Part shown: positions 1 through 19,900 of the stretch, piece by piece
Position numbering within the stretch: position 1 is the stretch's first letter
Layout: every line of letters starts with the position of its first letter
NCBI GenBank assembly: GCA_025642075.2
Contig: JAODUO010000151.1
Location: 92,501 to 156,500 of the forward strand
Direction of reading: 5' to 3'
From: Ridgeia piscesae
Lineage: Eukaryota > Annelida > Polychaeta > Sabellida > Siboglinidae
DNA length: 64,000 bases
Made by a program: the position numbers and the translations under genes
The notes under the pieces: generated by a model
The model's database searches: none
The model's input: the letters and a program-made list of their open reading frames with translations, nothing else
Told to the model about the DNA's origin: nothing

Positions 1-37
1 TTGTGTTGTTCTGGGTGTTGCATGGTTACACAAACAA

Positions 38-106
<69 letters not shown>

Positions 107-234
107 ACACACACCACACACACACCCCACACCCACACCCACACCACACCACAACCCACACACCCACCACCCACACCACACCACCCACACACACCACACA
201 CCACCCACACACCCCACACACCACACCACACACA

Positions 235-312
<78 letters not shown>

Positions 313-337
313 AAACACCACACACCCACACACCACA

Positions 338-402
<65 letters not shown>

Positions 403-663
403 ACACACATACACACATACACACACCCACACCCACACAACCCCCACCACACACACACCCACACACACACACACACCCACCCACACACACACCCACACAC
501 ACCCATACACACACCCACACACACACCCATACACACCCCCACACACACACCCTCTACTTTAACATCATTTATATGACTTACATGTCTATGCTATAATGTT
601 TCCTGTGTATTGTGTTGTTCTGGGTGTTGCATGGTTACACAAACAATCACACACACACACACA

Positions 664-731
<68 letters not shown>

Positions 732-973
732 CCCCCCACCACACCACACACCCACACCCACGCACCCACACACCCACACACACCACCCACACACACACAC
801 CCATACACACACCCATACACACCCATACACACACCCATACACACACACCCACCCACACACCCACACACACACATACACACACCCACACAACCCCACACAC
901 ACACGCACCACACACCCACCCACACACACCACACACACACCCATACACACACCCACACACCAATACACACACC

Positions 974-1036
<63 letters not shown>

Positions 1037-1045
1037 ACACACACG
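1..1045. repeat. CA-rich microsatellite block, tandemly duplicated
   Basis: Nearly pure (CA)n with CCCA and CATA interruptions. A 39-bp unique lead that begins TTGTGTTGTTCTGGGTGTTG and ends just before the CA tract occurs at position 1 and again at 610, so the block is two tandem copies of a roughly 610-bp unit and the window probably starts inside this array. Long open frames of His/Thr or Cys/Val across it are artefacts of the dinucleotide. It lies directly upstream of the first recognisable exon of the MIB-repeat gene, so it is probably intronic. Confidence 0.95.
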
Positions 1046-1088
1046 AATATGTATATTACTTACCGGTATCTATCATATATATGTGAAG

Positions 1089-8867
<7,779 letters not shown>

Positions 8868-10155
8868 TTGTATGCGGTACACAATGCTAGACCCTAGTTG
8901 ACCAAACAGTCATGGCACTACGCACTATGGTTTACTACGCAATTCTCGCAACGATAATGATTTGATTCGTTTGATTCATTTATATTGTGACGAGAACAAA
9001 TTTAATTTGCTTATGCATTATATTGATGGCATTGTCATTATAAGTACATATTGTGTGGAACGAACTTGTGGTTTCACACAGTAGGATAAGGTACAGGGCA
9101 CTCGTGATATTGGGAAGTGCAGGTACATTCCTGAATGCATGTGAATATGTACAAATATACGAAGTTGGGAATTAGCAGTGAAATATTGCATATGTATTAA
9201 ACTTGCCTACACGTATCTTGGAGCGACAAATAGATCAGTAGTAAATAATTCGCAACACACACGTTTATTTACTTGCATTGGTAGGGGAAGAACTATTTGT
9301 ATTCTGATGACACACACACGCACACACGCACACACGCACACACGCACACACACGCACACACACGCATACACACACTAAGACACATACACATGCACTATCA
9401 TACATGCACACGTAGATCGTACACACGATATACATCGCTAATAATTATTCAAGACTAATTATTGATTATTAATAGTTTTCTCAGTGTAATGTGTGCGATT
9501 TAGAACGCAATATTTAACCATGTTTAATGTTTTATTTAGCATGACTAATAACTGAATAAGTGTATATGCAACCATAGTGTGTTTATCACCTAGGTTTTAC
9601 TTGGTTCTTTTGCATTATTTTGTTAGTGTTTCTAGTTACAAGGTTTCTCCACCAAGGTGTTATAATTGTGACACAAGTCCATTTTGGTGGCCGCATAGAT
9701 ATGTCAAATAATGCATCTAGACATTACAAATGTTATGACACTCATGTATAAGGACATACACGTGGATACATATGACATCAGTTCTTGAAAATGTGCTAGT
9801 TAATATACAATGCACTGCTATAATAGGCCTATATACCTTAGAACGACAAACCAAACAATTACATTATAGCCATTCTGTACTTCCAAAACTTTTGATTTAA
9901 TCTTGTATTAATTTCGGTTGTGGCCAATTGTGACATGCTAGCAATGTATGTCAGTTCATACATTGTTTCGCACAGATAAACAGCCTATTATATTGTGCAT
10001 CATCAGTAAATAAGAACTTTTTAAAAGCAATCTTTGAAATAAACATATAATCATGTTTATTTACATGAATTGGGGGTAAACTGTTTGTGTTTTAGTAACA
10101 CACATATACACACACACGCACCTCACACACACACACACGCACACACGCACACACG

Positions 10156-10191
<36 letters not shown>

Positions 10192-12318
10192 CGCATATAT
10201 ATATATATGCACATATTTACACGCATGTTAAATATCTTATTTGGCATATTAATAATAGCAGAATATGCATATACAACAATAGCGTGTTTATCGCATTTGT
10301 TCTGTAGAATTGTTTTATTAATATATTTTGTACTGAACTTGTTATTGTGATAGAAGCCAATTTCAGTTGCTGTATTGATGTGCCCAGAAAGGTGTCTCGG
10401 CATATTGGCTTGTGGCTTAACTAAAAAATGTTGTACTTAGATGCTTTCGATATATCGAATAAATGGTGCTGGGCACTTGTGTTGTTTGGGCTTCAATTTG
10501 ACAATGTTTTCATGACTTAGTCGTCTTTATTATCATTTCTTTCTTCGCCATCGTAACTATTTTTCTCTGCATCTTCATCGTTATCATCTTCATCATCGCC
10601 ATAGTCATCTACATCATCACCGTCAAAGTCATTGTTTTTACATTCGTACACCGCCATTGCGTCGACCATTGCATTACTTTTGACAACTAAACCTACTTGA
10701 AATTGGAAATTGTTTATGAACGTCATTGCATAGTCATAATCAAAACGTATGTCTAAAACACCTGATGATCCAGCATTTTTTAATATATGTACACTTCCAC
10801 GTTCCTTTATGAGATAAAAACAACTGCAGACATTTAAAAGAACGCATTTGTACTAACTGTAGGTTGGTGTCATAACTATGATCAATTGTTTAAAAACATA
10901 GTTCAGTTACTGTTGCGTTTGTTGATATGTGTGTCATGATGATATTTATTTAGTAACCGAAGCCAACATACATAAATTTTAAATGAACATGGGTCTTATT
11001 TCAGCTGCAAATACAAACTGTAACATGTAGGTTTATAGATGCGTTTATGAACAAAATGGACAAGACATTGTGATGGATGAGGAGTCACTGTCAATACGAA
11101 ATTAAACAATTGTTTACCTCAGACATCATGCTTACGTTGTATGGAGAGCTTCCAATTACATCTTTACATATAAAAGTTTAATTATATACGTTTAATGCAG
11201 TTCACACACAAATTGGATGTAAAATGCAAATATAGTTTATCATATACCATTATGAGTGTTGTAAGGAAAATTCGTCATTAAACCACGTGTGTTATGTAAA
11301 TGAGTTATTTACTAAAACGTTGATACTATTTCCTTGAAACACCAGTGACAAGGTCCCGCTGGCACACCGTGGTGTCGATAGTGTTCAAGATCACTGTTAA
11401 AGGTCAACATTTATCTTAAAGAGCAAAATTTTGTGTAAGAGCTCTCCATAAAGTCAGTGAAATGGTCCCCAGTTGATCACCATGACAATCTCCACTTCGA
11501 CATAGTTTGAAAATACACACAATACAAAGGTCTTTCCATACTGGAAAAAGTCACAACAAACTGGGCCCCAATAATTTGGGTAGGGATTGGATATAATAGT
11601 ATGGTTGGTCTTTTTTAATACAAGGAATATGCCGCAAGAGACATCCAGCAAATATCACTTGATAAGGAAATATATTCATTAACCACGTTTTACAATCGTT
11701 CTGTGTCGGCAACGTTTATTAAAATGATATCCGTCCTCTGCAGCCAACAATATTATAGTTTCTTTAAAGAAGATATTAAACGATTGGTCACATCTTTCTC
11801 TTAGTGATCTTTCCAAATAATGTACGACGTATGTCATTTTCCATAACATTTATCGTGTGGCCTATGAAACATCATCACGATAATTATTGCCAGTTGACCT
11901 GGTATCTGATAAGCTTTAAATTATGAGCAATTACATGAAGTATTACTATTTTGTTGCGTAGAAACAAAATGCACGGTTATCTAAGATACACATTGCAGAG
12001 TAAAGTAATGCAATAGGTTCGCTCCTCGTTAGATTGTAAAACTGGACAGAGACCTGTCAGTTCGTGTTTAGCTCAGCTGTTGAAATGGTATAACTATCGT
12101 GTAAGACAACACTCGCGCAACTTGTTTGTCAGTTGTCGAATCACAGTCACTCTCAGTTAGGCCTCTCTGGAGTCTGGTGCCGTGGCAGTGCTGGCAGGCA
12201 TTGATAGCCAACAGCTGTCCAGTCCATATCCAAGATAACTTCAAAATAGTTGTTTTCTGAGCAATATGACACAGGAGTGTTTTCAAAATGATACCTTTAT
12301 TTCACAACCGCGTTTAAG

Positions 12319-12370
<52 letters not shown>

Positions 12371-13380
12371 CATAAAAAGTATTATAGTAGGTGTGTGTGT
12401 ATATATATATAACTTATTATATAAATAGTCTTGTGTTAATGTTGCTTATATCTGTGCTTTACCCAGCAAAGATGGACACATGGAACATGCAAAACTTAAG
12501 CAAAACCGTAGATAAACTCGTGATACTTATTTCAACGGAAAAACCACATATTCTAATTAATATGGTCATCATAATTGCATGCCTGATTTTGTGTAGTTAC
12601 GTGTATAGGGATTGACTAGGTTTTCTAAGTAAAGGGATTAACTCGGGAAACATTGCTGGTTAGGAGATCATCCGTGACGTAGAGTCGTTCTCAAAGTTTA
12701 GTCTTCGCCCCGAACAACTACGATAATCCGTGTTTATATGGTTGGGAGATCAAATAAGCGTCATCACCATCCAGAGTCGTATAGGGCACAGTTAGTAGAA
12801 GATTCGTAAGAGCATCGTGGGAACAGTGAAGTTAATAACACATTTGAAAAATTCCTAACTTTCACATCATCTGCCAAGGACATGCCACCTCCACAGTGAA
12901 CGGATCTCAGAGCTAATTGGCATCTTTCCCACGTCGGACCGGGAAGTTAGTTTGGAATTCCGTTTGGCATTGACGACAGATAGACCTATGTGAGTCTGCA
13001 CCAGTTGTGGCATATTTCAAAGCGCGGCGTTGATATGATTAAGTCACATACTTTATGTATTGTGGTTCGCCCAGACACATTTAAGTTACGCACACATAAC
13101 GCAACTGTTCATTTGAATGGGAAAACACTTAATAGGTGTAAAACTTATGCTGTTTGAAAACCATACATGTATTGTAATGCTTGTTGGGAAACGATGGTAT
13201 TGCATACATTAATTTTAAATAATAACTTCGTTATGTGGTTATACGGAGCACAACACACGGATTCTGACATCTGAAATTAACTAATGTGTCCCACCTGTCC
13301 CACGTTAACACCACGGCGCCATCCACAACATACGTCACGATATCTGTTGACATTTGATATCGCTCTCTCTACTGGCGATT
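8868..13380. other. Intergenic: no gene recognised; diverged duplication and microsatellites
   Basis: AT-rich, with no coherent family match on either strand. Two segments, about 9255-9620 and 10050-10320, are diverged copies of one another. Each has a TTTATTTAC start, a CA microsatellite (9309-9380; 10110-10170 with TA to 10215) and a shared tail around ATGCAACCATAGTGTGTTTATC versus TACAACAATAGCGTGTTTATC. A (TA)n tract lies at 12318-12415. A small acidic open frame at 10517-10726 on - comes from GAT-rich DNA; I would not call it a gene. Confidence 0.6.
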
Positions 13381-13439
13381 CTTAGCTATGTATGACGTCA
13401 TTATTTCCCAGTTCACTGTTCTAACGGTTCATAAAAGCG

Positions 13440-13691
13440 CGCGCACACAAACTTACCAACATACTCATTCACCACACACACACGTTACTCACACACGTTA
13501 CTCACACACACACACACGCACGCACGCACGCACGCACGCACGCACACAACACACACACACACACAAGCGCGCACACACAAGCGCACACACACAAGCGCAC
13601 ACACAAGCGCACACATACACATAAAAATACACACACATAGAAACACGTTACACGGACACACACACACCACACGCAGCGGCACACATACACA

Positions 13692-13770
<79 letters not shown>
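13440..13770. repeat. Compound CA / GCAC / CACAAGCG microsatellite
   Basis: Successive tracts of CACG, (GCAC)n, CACAAGCG repeats, a second (GCAC)n and a closing (CA)n up to the (TCGAA)n array. Confidence 0.95.
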
Positions 13771-13795
13771 ATAGGACGAATCTGGAATGTCATTC

Positions 13796-14022
13796 GAATC
13801 GAATATCGAATATCGAATATCGAATATCGAATATCGAATCGAATCGAATCGAATCGAATCGAATCGAATCGAATCGAATCGAATCGAATCGAATCGAATC
13901 GAATCGAATCGAATCGAATCGAATCGAATCGAATCGAATCGAATCGAATCGAAATTTCGAATACGAATCGAATCAAAATTTCGAATACGAATCGAATCGA
14001 ATACGAATATTCAGTGGCTTCA
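13796..14022. repeat. (TCGAA)n pentanucleotide satellite
   Basis: It begins as ATATCGAATATCGA, becomes a near-perfect (TCGAA)n run to about 13951, then degrades into AATTTCGAATACGAATCGAA units. TTCGAA and TCGA are palindromic, so the tract can pair with itself on either strand. It abuts the preceding CA array. Confidence 0.95.
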
Positions 14023-14129
14023 AATTCGATTAGAACACTGAACGGTGTCGAGGTGTCTTGCTGGGAAGCGGCATCATCCCGTGGCATTGGACACAAGTCC
14101 GTACCGTAGTCGTCAGCATCGTCGCCATA

Positions 14130-14690
14130 CGCATCGATCTTTTTTATTTTCTGACCTAACCATGAACACGACTTCTTACAGCCGCCAAACTTATCATGGC
14201 ATATTATATGTACATTTACAAAATAAAATAATTAACATTCCGGTAAAGAATAAAATTAAGAAAACAAACTCGCGCCACACTCGGCACGATATACGAGGTC
14301 TACGGTGCTACGGGTAGCTCGGTGATTACCGTAACATTTACCGCAGGCGTCACTACATAAATAACCTTCAAAAATACCGGTTTTATGCTAACCATAAAGT
14401 AACCGTAAACCTCACTAAGCCTAAGCTAACTTCAGCTAATCCTAAACTTACCCGACAGTATTAACAAAAGACCCCTCGACACAATACCGATATTACGATA
14501 AGCTACGCATAGCTTCCAACGATGGCGATAACACTGCGTTGCGACGAGTTTTCGCGAGTTTGTTTTGTGAAGTTTATTATTTTAATAATGTTAGTTATTT
14601 TATTTTGTAACCCAGTGTGTATACATATAGGATATGTGAGGAATAGTTTGGCAGTTGTAGTTTTCATAATTACGTCAACGAGTAAAAATC
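14130..14690. mobile_element. Inverted-repeat element (MITE-like), diverged arms
   Basis: The left arm (about 14150-14280, read in reverse complement) has CGCGAGTTTGTTTTCTTAAT, TTAATTATTTTATTTTGTAA and AGTTTGGCGGCTGTA. The right arm (about 14545-14665) has CGCGAGTTTGTTTTGTGAAG, TTAGTTATTTTATTTTGTAA and AGTTTGGCAGTTGTA in the same order. The outer part TTTATTTTCTGACCTAAC at 14138 recurs at 16079, so this is a dispersed family. No transposase is visible and ends were not resolved. Confidence 0.55.
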
Positions 14691-15270
14691 GCCCGGGGCC
14701 GGACATGATGGAAAATATTCGAGCAACTAGAGGGTTCGTAGGATCTGCCATGCCTAAAACCATGTTACACCGGGCATCTCGATCGACCTCGTGTGCTCTT
14801 CCGCATATCTCATAATGGTGCTTACCACCACATGCTCAAACAACTTGCAGGGTATACTCATAAGACAAATGGATCGGTAATGTTTACGCTTGTACATTTA
14901 CTGGATCGAAATGTAACTTGGATGCTCCTGTCATTGCACTCGGTCACCCACCAAAATCAGTTCATAATGTAAGTGTTTAACCGCAAGTCGCTCTCCAAAG
15001 GCGCTCATTGCGTACCGTGCTGCCGCCTTTTGGCAATTCAAGAACAATTTATATTATTGCCTTTTTGTGTCACTAGGGGGCGCAATTGTTTTCGATGCGG
15101 ATACTTATTGTTCCTAAAACATATACAAAGCCTAACTGGATACGTTTTGTTAATTGTTACAACCAGACCAGTTTTTGATCCTGTGAGTTGCTGTTTCACA
15201 TCATTGATCATTGCCATTCGTAATATACATAATGCTGGTAGTTAAATTTCGCGGGTTTATATGGGCGATA
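14691..15270. other. No gene recognised
   Basis: Short open frames only, none resembling a family. It lies between two inverted-repeat elements. Confidence 0.5.
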
Positions 15271-15272
15271 AC

Positions 15273-16022
15273 TGATGGTAGGACTGAGTCAATGGTAGTA
15301 GTTTAGGTAATCTTTCTGTTAACTGTCCTAAATTATTATGACGTTTTCAAAACTGTTTTACCACTTGTTTTCGATGTGTTTGTGGAATGCTATTATGCAT
15401 CACTTCCGCTAAAAAGAAAGCAGATATTATTTTTGTAATTGTTTGTTTAGATCAATTTAATGCCGTCGACTGAATGTAAATTTATCTGAATCTGAATGGG
15501 GTACGTCGTAAGGAGCCAATATTGGCTATTATATACGACGGCTGTGTGTGTAAATAAGCCAGTGTCACAGGGCGCGAGTAGTTAGTGCTCCCCATATGCA
15601 TCACGACCGCGATGTGTTGCAATTTCTGAATATGTCCCCCCCAAAACTAAGGCTACATCAGTCATCATTAATTTTTATTCTGTATAATGCAGATTTTTTT
15701 TTAAGCATAAGTTTATAAAATATGGCTGATTGTTTTTATTTCGACTTTGCAATACACACGCAAGACATCTCCTTTGCGATCGTGATGCATCTGGGGAGCG
15801 CTGACTGCTTGCCCCGTGACATCAACTTATTTACATCGAGTCGACGGACAGTCTAAAACACAATTTAAAAAATAATATCTGCCTTCTTTTTAGCGAAAGT
15901 GGTGCAGATTGGCATTACAAACACATTGAAAAAACGTCGTAAAATTGTTTTGAAAAGGTCCTAATAATTTAGGCCAGTTAACTGGAAGATTACCAGGCTC
16001 TATTCTATTGTTGGGTGATGGT
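15273..16022. mobile_element. Foldback element with arms of about 350 bp
   Basis: The two halves are extended inverted repeats. GGTAATCTTTCTGTTAACTG (15306) pairs with the reverse complement of CAGTTAACTGGAAGATTACC (15974). CCTAAATTATTATG and GACGTTTTCAAAACTG on the left match the right arm. The inner GCTCCCCATATGCATCACGA (15587) matches the reverse complement of TCGTGATGCATCTGGGGAGC near 15780. Arms differ by scattered substitutions and small indels. The centre is near 15690. No coding potential: a nonautonomous foldback or long-TIR MITE. Confidence 0.75.
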
Positions 16023-16961
16023 GATTTTGGCACAAGGATGATGAATTCGTCACCCGTGATTCCAATTCAGGCAATCTTTTATTTTCTGACCTAACTATGA
16101 AAACGACAACTGACATTCACCAACCTTCGCATCACATATCGTAATCATAATATGGCAACTTGCAAGCGGTAAGTGAAGGCAAGGAGTCACTTACTGTGCG
16201 ACCACTGCCACAGCTTGGTAAATTTTGCCTTATCTGGCTGCGTAAAGTCATCGGCAGAGATAATGGAGGAAGGGTTTACTTTCCAGTGTTTGGGGTGTTA
16301 GAAACTGGACTGTCTAACAGCAGAGTTAGCTAGGCTAACCAGTATTGTGAAGGGGATGGAGATGAGAATGACCAAGGTGTCTTGGTAGCATGCCTTGATG
16401 CCTAACCTAGGTTACAACATAAAAATCACATGTAAACACATGGAGTGAAGCAAGGACTCGATCAAAACCCTTACTGAAATGTAAATAAATGATGGAGTCC
16501 ACAATCCTTTTGGGTTTTGTTAGTGCAGGATATCATCTTATCTGTATATGCTAAAGATTTCATCAAATACGAATGTCCCTTCCAAAAACCATGTTGCGAT
16601 GATTTGATCAAGTCATGATTTCGTGTATGGGGTAACGTTTGCACTTTTCCAATCTAATAGAACATCTTCCATTTCCATGCTTTCTGTGAAAGCAGCTTCA
16701 GGCAGTGAATCTATTAGTTTGTTGGGATATATTTTTTCAATAAAATTAGATTTGTGTAGAACCATAAGATAATTGTTTGTTTCTCTATGGTGGTGAGTAT
16801 CTGCATTGCATTAGAATAATGCATAATAACTCATTCTGACATTTGTTTCAACCAAAAAGCCAACCTTGTAAACATGATTTTATAGGTGAATTTTCCCCAA
16901 TTTTTATTATTGCACTATGAAAGTTCCTTTCATCAACAGTGATTTTTTTTGGTGTCCATAG
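16023..16961. other. Upstream flank of MIS12; fragment of dispersed repeat
   Basis: TTTATTTTCTGACCTAACTA at 16079 repeats the end of the 14.1-kb inverted-repeat element. The remainder has no recognised feature. The promoter and any 5' noncoding exon of MIS12 probably lie here: a pyrimidine-rich acceptor GGTGTCCATAG ends at 16961, 19 bp before the MIS12 start codon. Confidence 0.4.
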
Positions 16962-16980
16962 AACAAGAACAGATGAACAG

Positions 16981-19900
16981 ATGGCAGACCCAACACAGAG
17001 TGTCAGTGTCACCAGCGTGTCAAGCGATCTGAGTGTGTCAGGGAGTGATGTTGTTGACGCACCCAGGGTCGCTAGAGAGCAGGAATATGAAACACAGTTC
17101 CTTGGCTTCACACCAAAGTCATTCAGTGATGGCAGTAAGTGCTGGTGTCTTCATCCTACTACTCTTGCCACTCCACTATCTCTGCACATATCTCCATAGC
17201 TTTATGTAGAGACCTGTCCACCCGTCATTTGGACGGCTAAAAATGAATATGGACGGGTAGAAATATGGGTGGACGGGTGGAGGACGGGTTAAAAAATGAA
17301 GTACCAAAAAAGTCTTCCAAAACCGTAGATATTGTTATGTTTTGAAAGTGAGTGAAAATGGTGTCACATGTGTGTTTGTAGTCCATTTCAGGTCATCAGA
17401 CACATTTAATAATTTGTAAACTGGCTTAACAGTTAACATCCATGTGTCCACCAAAACGTGTGACTGGCAATAATTTTATCCTGCATAAAGCCCTGCATCT
17501 CTCTCATGTCTCTCCTCAGTTCTCGTACCATAACCCATTTCTCTCTCAGCCATCTTTCTCTCTTCTTTACATCCTCCTCCTCTCCCATTCTCCATCTCAG
17601 TCAGTTATTTCCCCTCAATTCTCACTTTCCTTGTCTATATATTATTTGTTTATTTATCTAGATAAACAATGTATGGACTTACGCTTTCTTTAGAAAATCT
17701 TCACAACTGCAAGAGATTCTTCCCTGCTCTCCAAGTTGAACACAATAAACTGAACTGGAATATTGAAATGAATCATACATTGGACCTGTTTCAACTTTCA
17801 GTGTACAACGCTGTCCTCGAGTACACATGGAGCTGTTTCCAAGCATCACAGCAATTCATGAAATCAGAGGTATGTTGCTTCATGTCACAGGGCAGTTTGA
17901 AACTGAACTTGTGGAGAAAGTATTATTTAAAAATTCTGTCATTTTACATAGACATTTTGTAAAATGCAGATATGCATAAGACAATTTGATTTCAATCATG
18001 CCATTGTGTACATACAGTAATAATTCTCAGTAATAATCAAACATTTTCATTGCAGTTTACTCATGTCTGTTTGTTAGTTGGGTCTATTGTAAGCAGTTCT
18101 TGATTAAATAAATTATAGTCATATAATGCAAATGTTATGTATTGTCCACCGTAAATTGTTTTAATGATCAGGTGCAATATTTTGCCATGCGTAATTGCTG
18201 ATATCTTGAGGTCTGTCGTTTATAGTTCCCGGACGTGATCACAGACAAGGAAATACAGCAGGCCTCAGATGTGATTCTTCCTCGGCTCAGCAATACAATT
18301 GCAAAAGCCTTTGACAAACTCGAGGTAGGGAAATCTTCTTTCACATCCTTAGTCCATTAACATGGGCATTGTTTAAATTAAATAATTATGCAATATTTAA
18401 GTCATCGGGAATATATTGCCCAGAAGTGTAATTCCACTCATGCGTCTGCCTGTACAGACATATCTCTTCACAAACATCTTCCACATCCCGGAGCAAGTTC
18501 TGCTGCCAGAAGATAAACCTCACGCCAAGTACACACACACACAAGAGGAGGAGGAAGCGCTAGACCGTGACATCAAAGAGTTGCAAGAGAAGATGGTCAC
18601 GGTTTGTCATAAATTCTACTACAGCACTGTAATATATTATACAGAATTATACATGCTTGTATAGAGGGTCTTGTCTCTTTCAATCACTAATTGGACGACT
18701 CTATCTTGTAGAGACATCCAGGCAATATTTTCTATTTTGTCTACATCTACAGTCTTCCCAATCTAATTGTGTGAGACCCAGTAAATGGGTAGGCATTTAA
18801 AATAACTCATTAGTTGGCATCCTACAAATATGGTACAAATTATTGATGTATTTATGCAAAATGGAAGATACGCTTAATGATAATATCAATATACAGTGTG
18901 TATATGCATGTTATTAAATCTGACCATTTCTGCACCCAGGCCAAGTACTTTAATGCGTGTTTGAAACAAGAGCTGCGTGACTTAGAAGTAATGGAGAATG
19001 AATACAAACAGTTCAGTGAACTATTGACGTCATTTCACAAGACATGCACTGAAGCAGGGGGTAAGTACCAATAACAGGTTGGATGATTTAAATCTAGAAG
19101 ACTGCCTACTCCTCTAATCAACACAATCATCCCAGGAAACTTGTTTGTCCGTATATCTCGGCTGCATCTCTCAGCCTTCTTCAGCTGAAGGAGGCTGGGA
19201 GATGCAGCCGAAATATATGGAAAAACAAAAACGTTTCTTTGAGAAGTAAATAATTAACAAACAATTGTTTAATGCTTAGTTAAATCCTGGTAATGATTTT
19301 TGAAATACTTGTGTACATCCTGTACTACAATAGGTTTTCATAAGAAAATCAGTTCAATCAATGTGTCAACATTATATACAGTAACCTACTGGTCAGTGAT
19401 ATCAACACTAACTCTAAGCATGAGTGTTTCTTTTTTCATGTTTGAAATAAAATAGGTTGTACAAATATTAATTTAGTAACTTTAAAAAATTAAGATGTAA
19501 TTCATATTTTACCACTGTGTGATTAGTTTATAGGTAAATAAGATATGTTCTATCATTCTAAAGCAGTTTGTTGAATAATACATCCACACTTGTCAGCATG
19601 TAGTAGCCAACTAATGTAAGTTCTGAATATGCCACAGTAATAATAGGCCCAGAATTACCTATTACAGGGGTAGAACTACACACTAGTCTGCTAGTTCGTA
19701 CACTAGTAAAGATAAAGATGGACTAGTAAACCTGCCTAATAACTAGTCCGGTTGTCTAGTAAATGTGTCATCCACCCCACCCTACATCAATCAATTAAGT
19801 CTGTAGTCACAGTGACCCTAACCCTAATCCATCCACAGGCTGGGGGGTGTAACTAAATCCCAAGTCATTAAAATGTTGATAAGTTTATGCCAGTGAGCAA

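Noticed and set aside
38..1044. Long open frames of Thr/His or Cys/Val across the CA block
   Set aside because: They are direct translations of a dinucleotide repeat on both strands.
10517..10726. Acidic 69-residue protein on the minus strand
   Set aside because: It is mostly GAT-repeat DNA, with no homology I recognise and no splice or polyA context.
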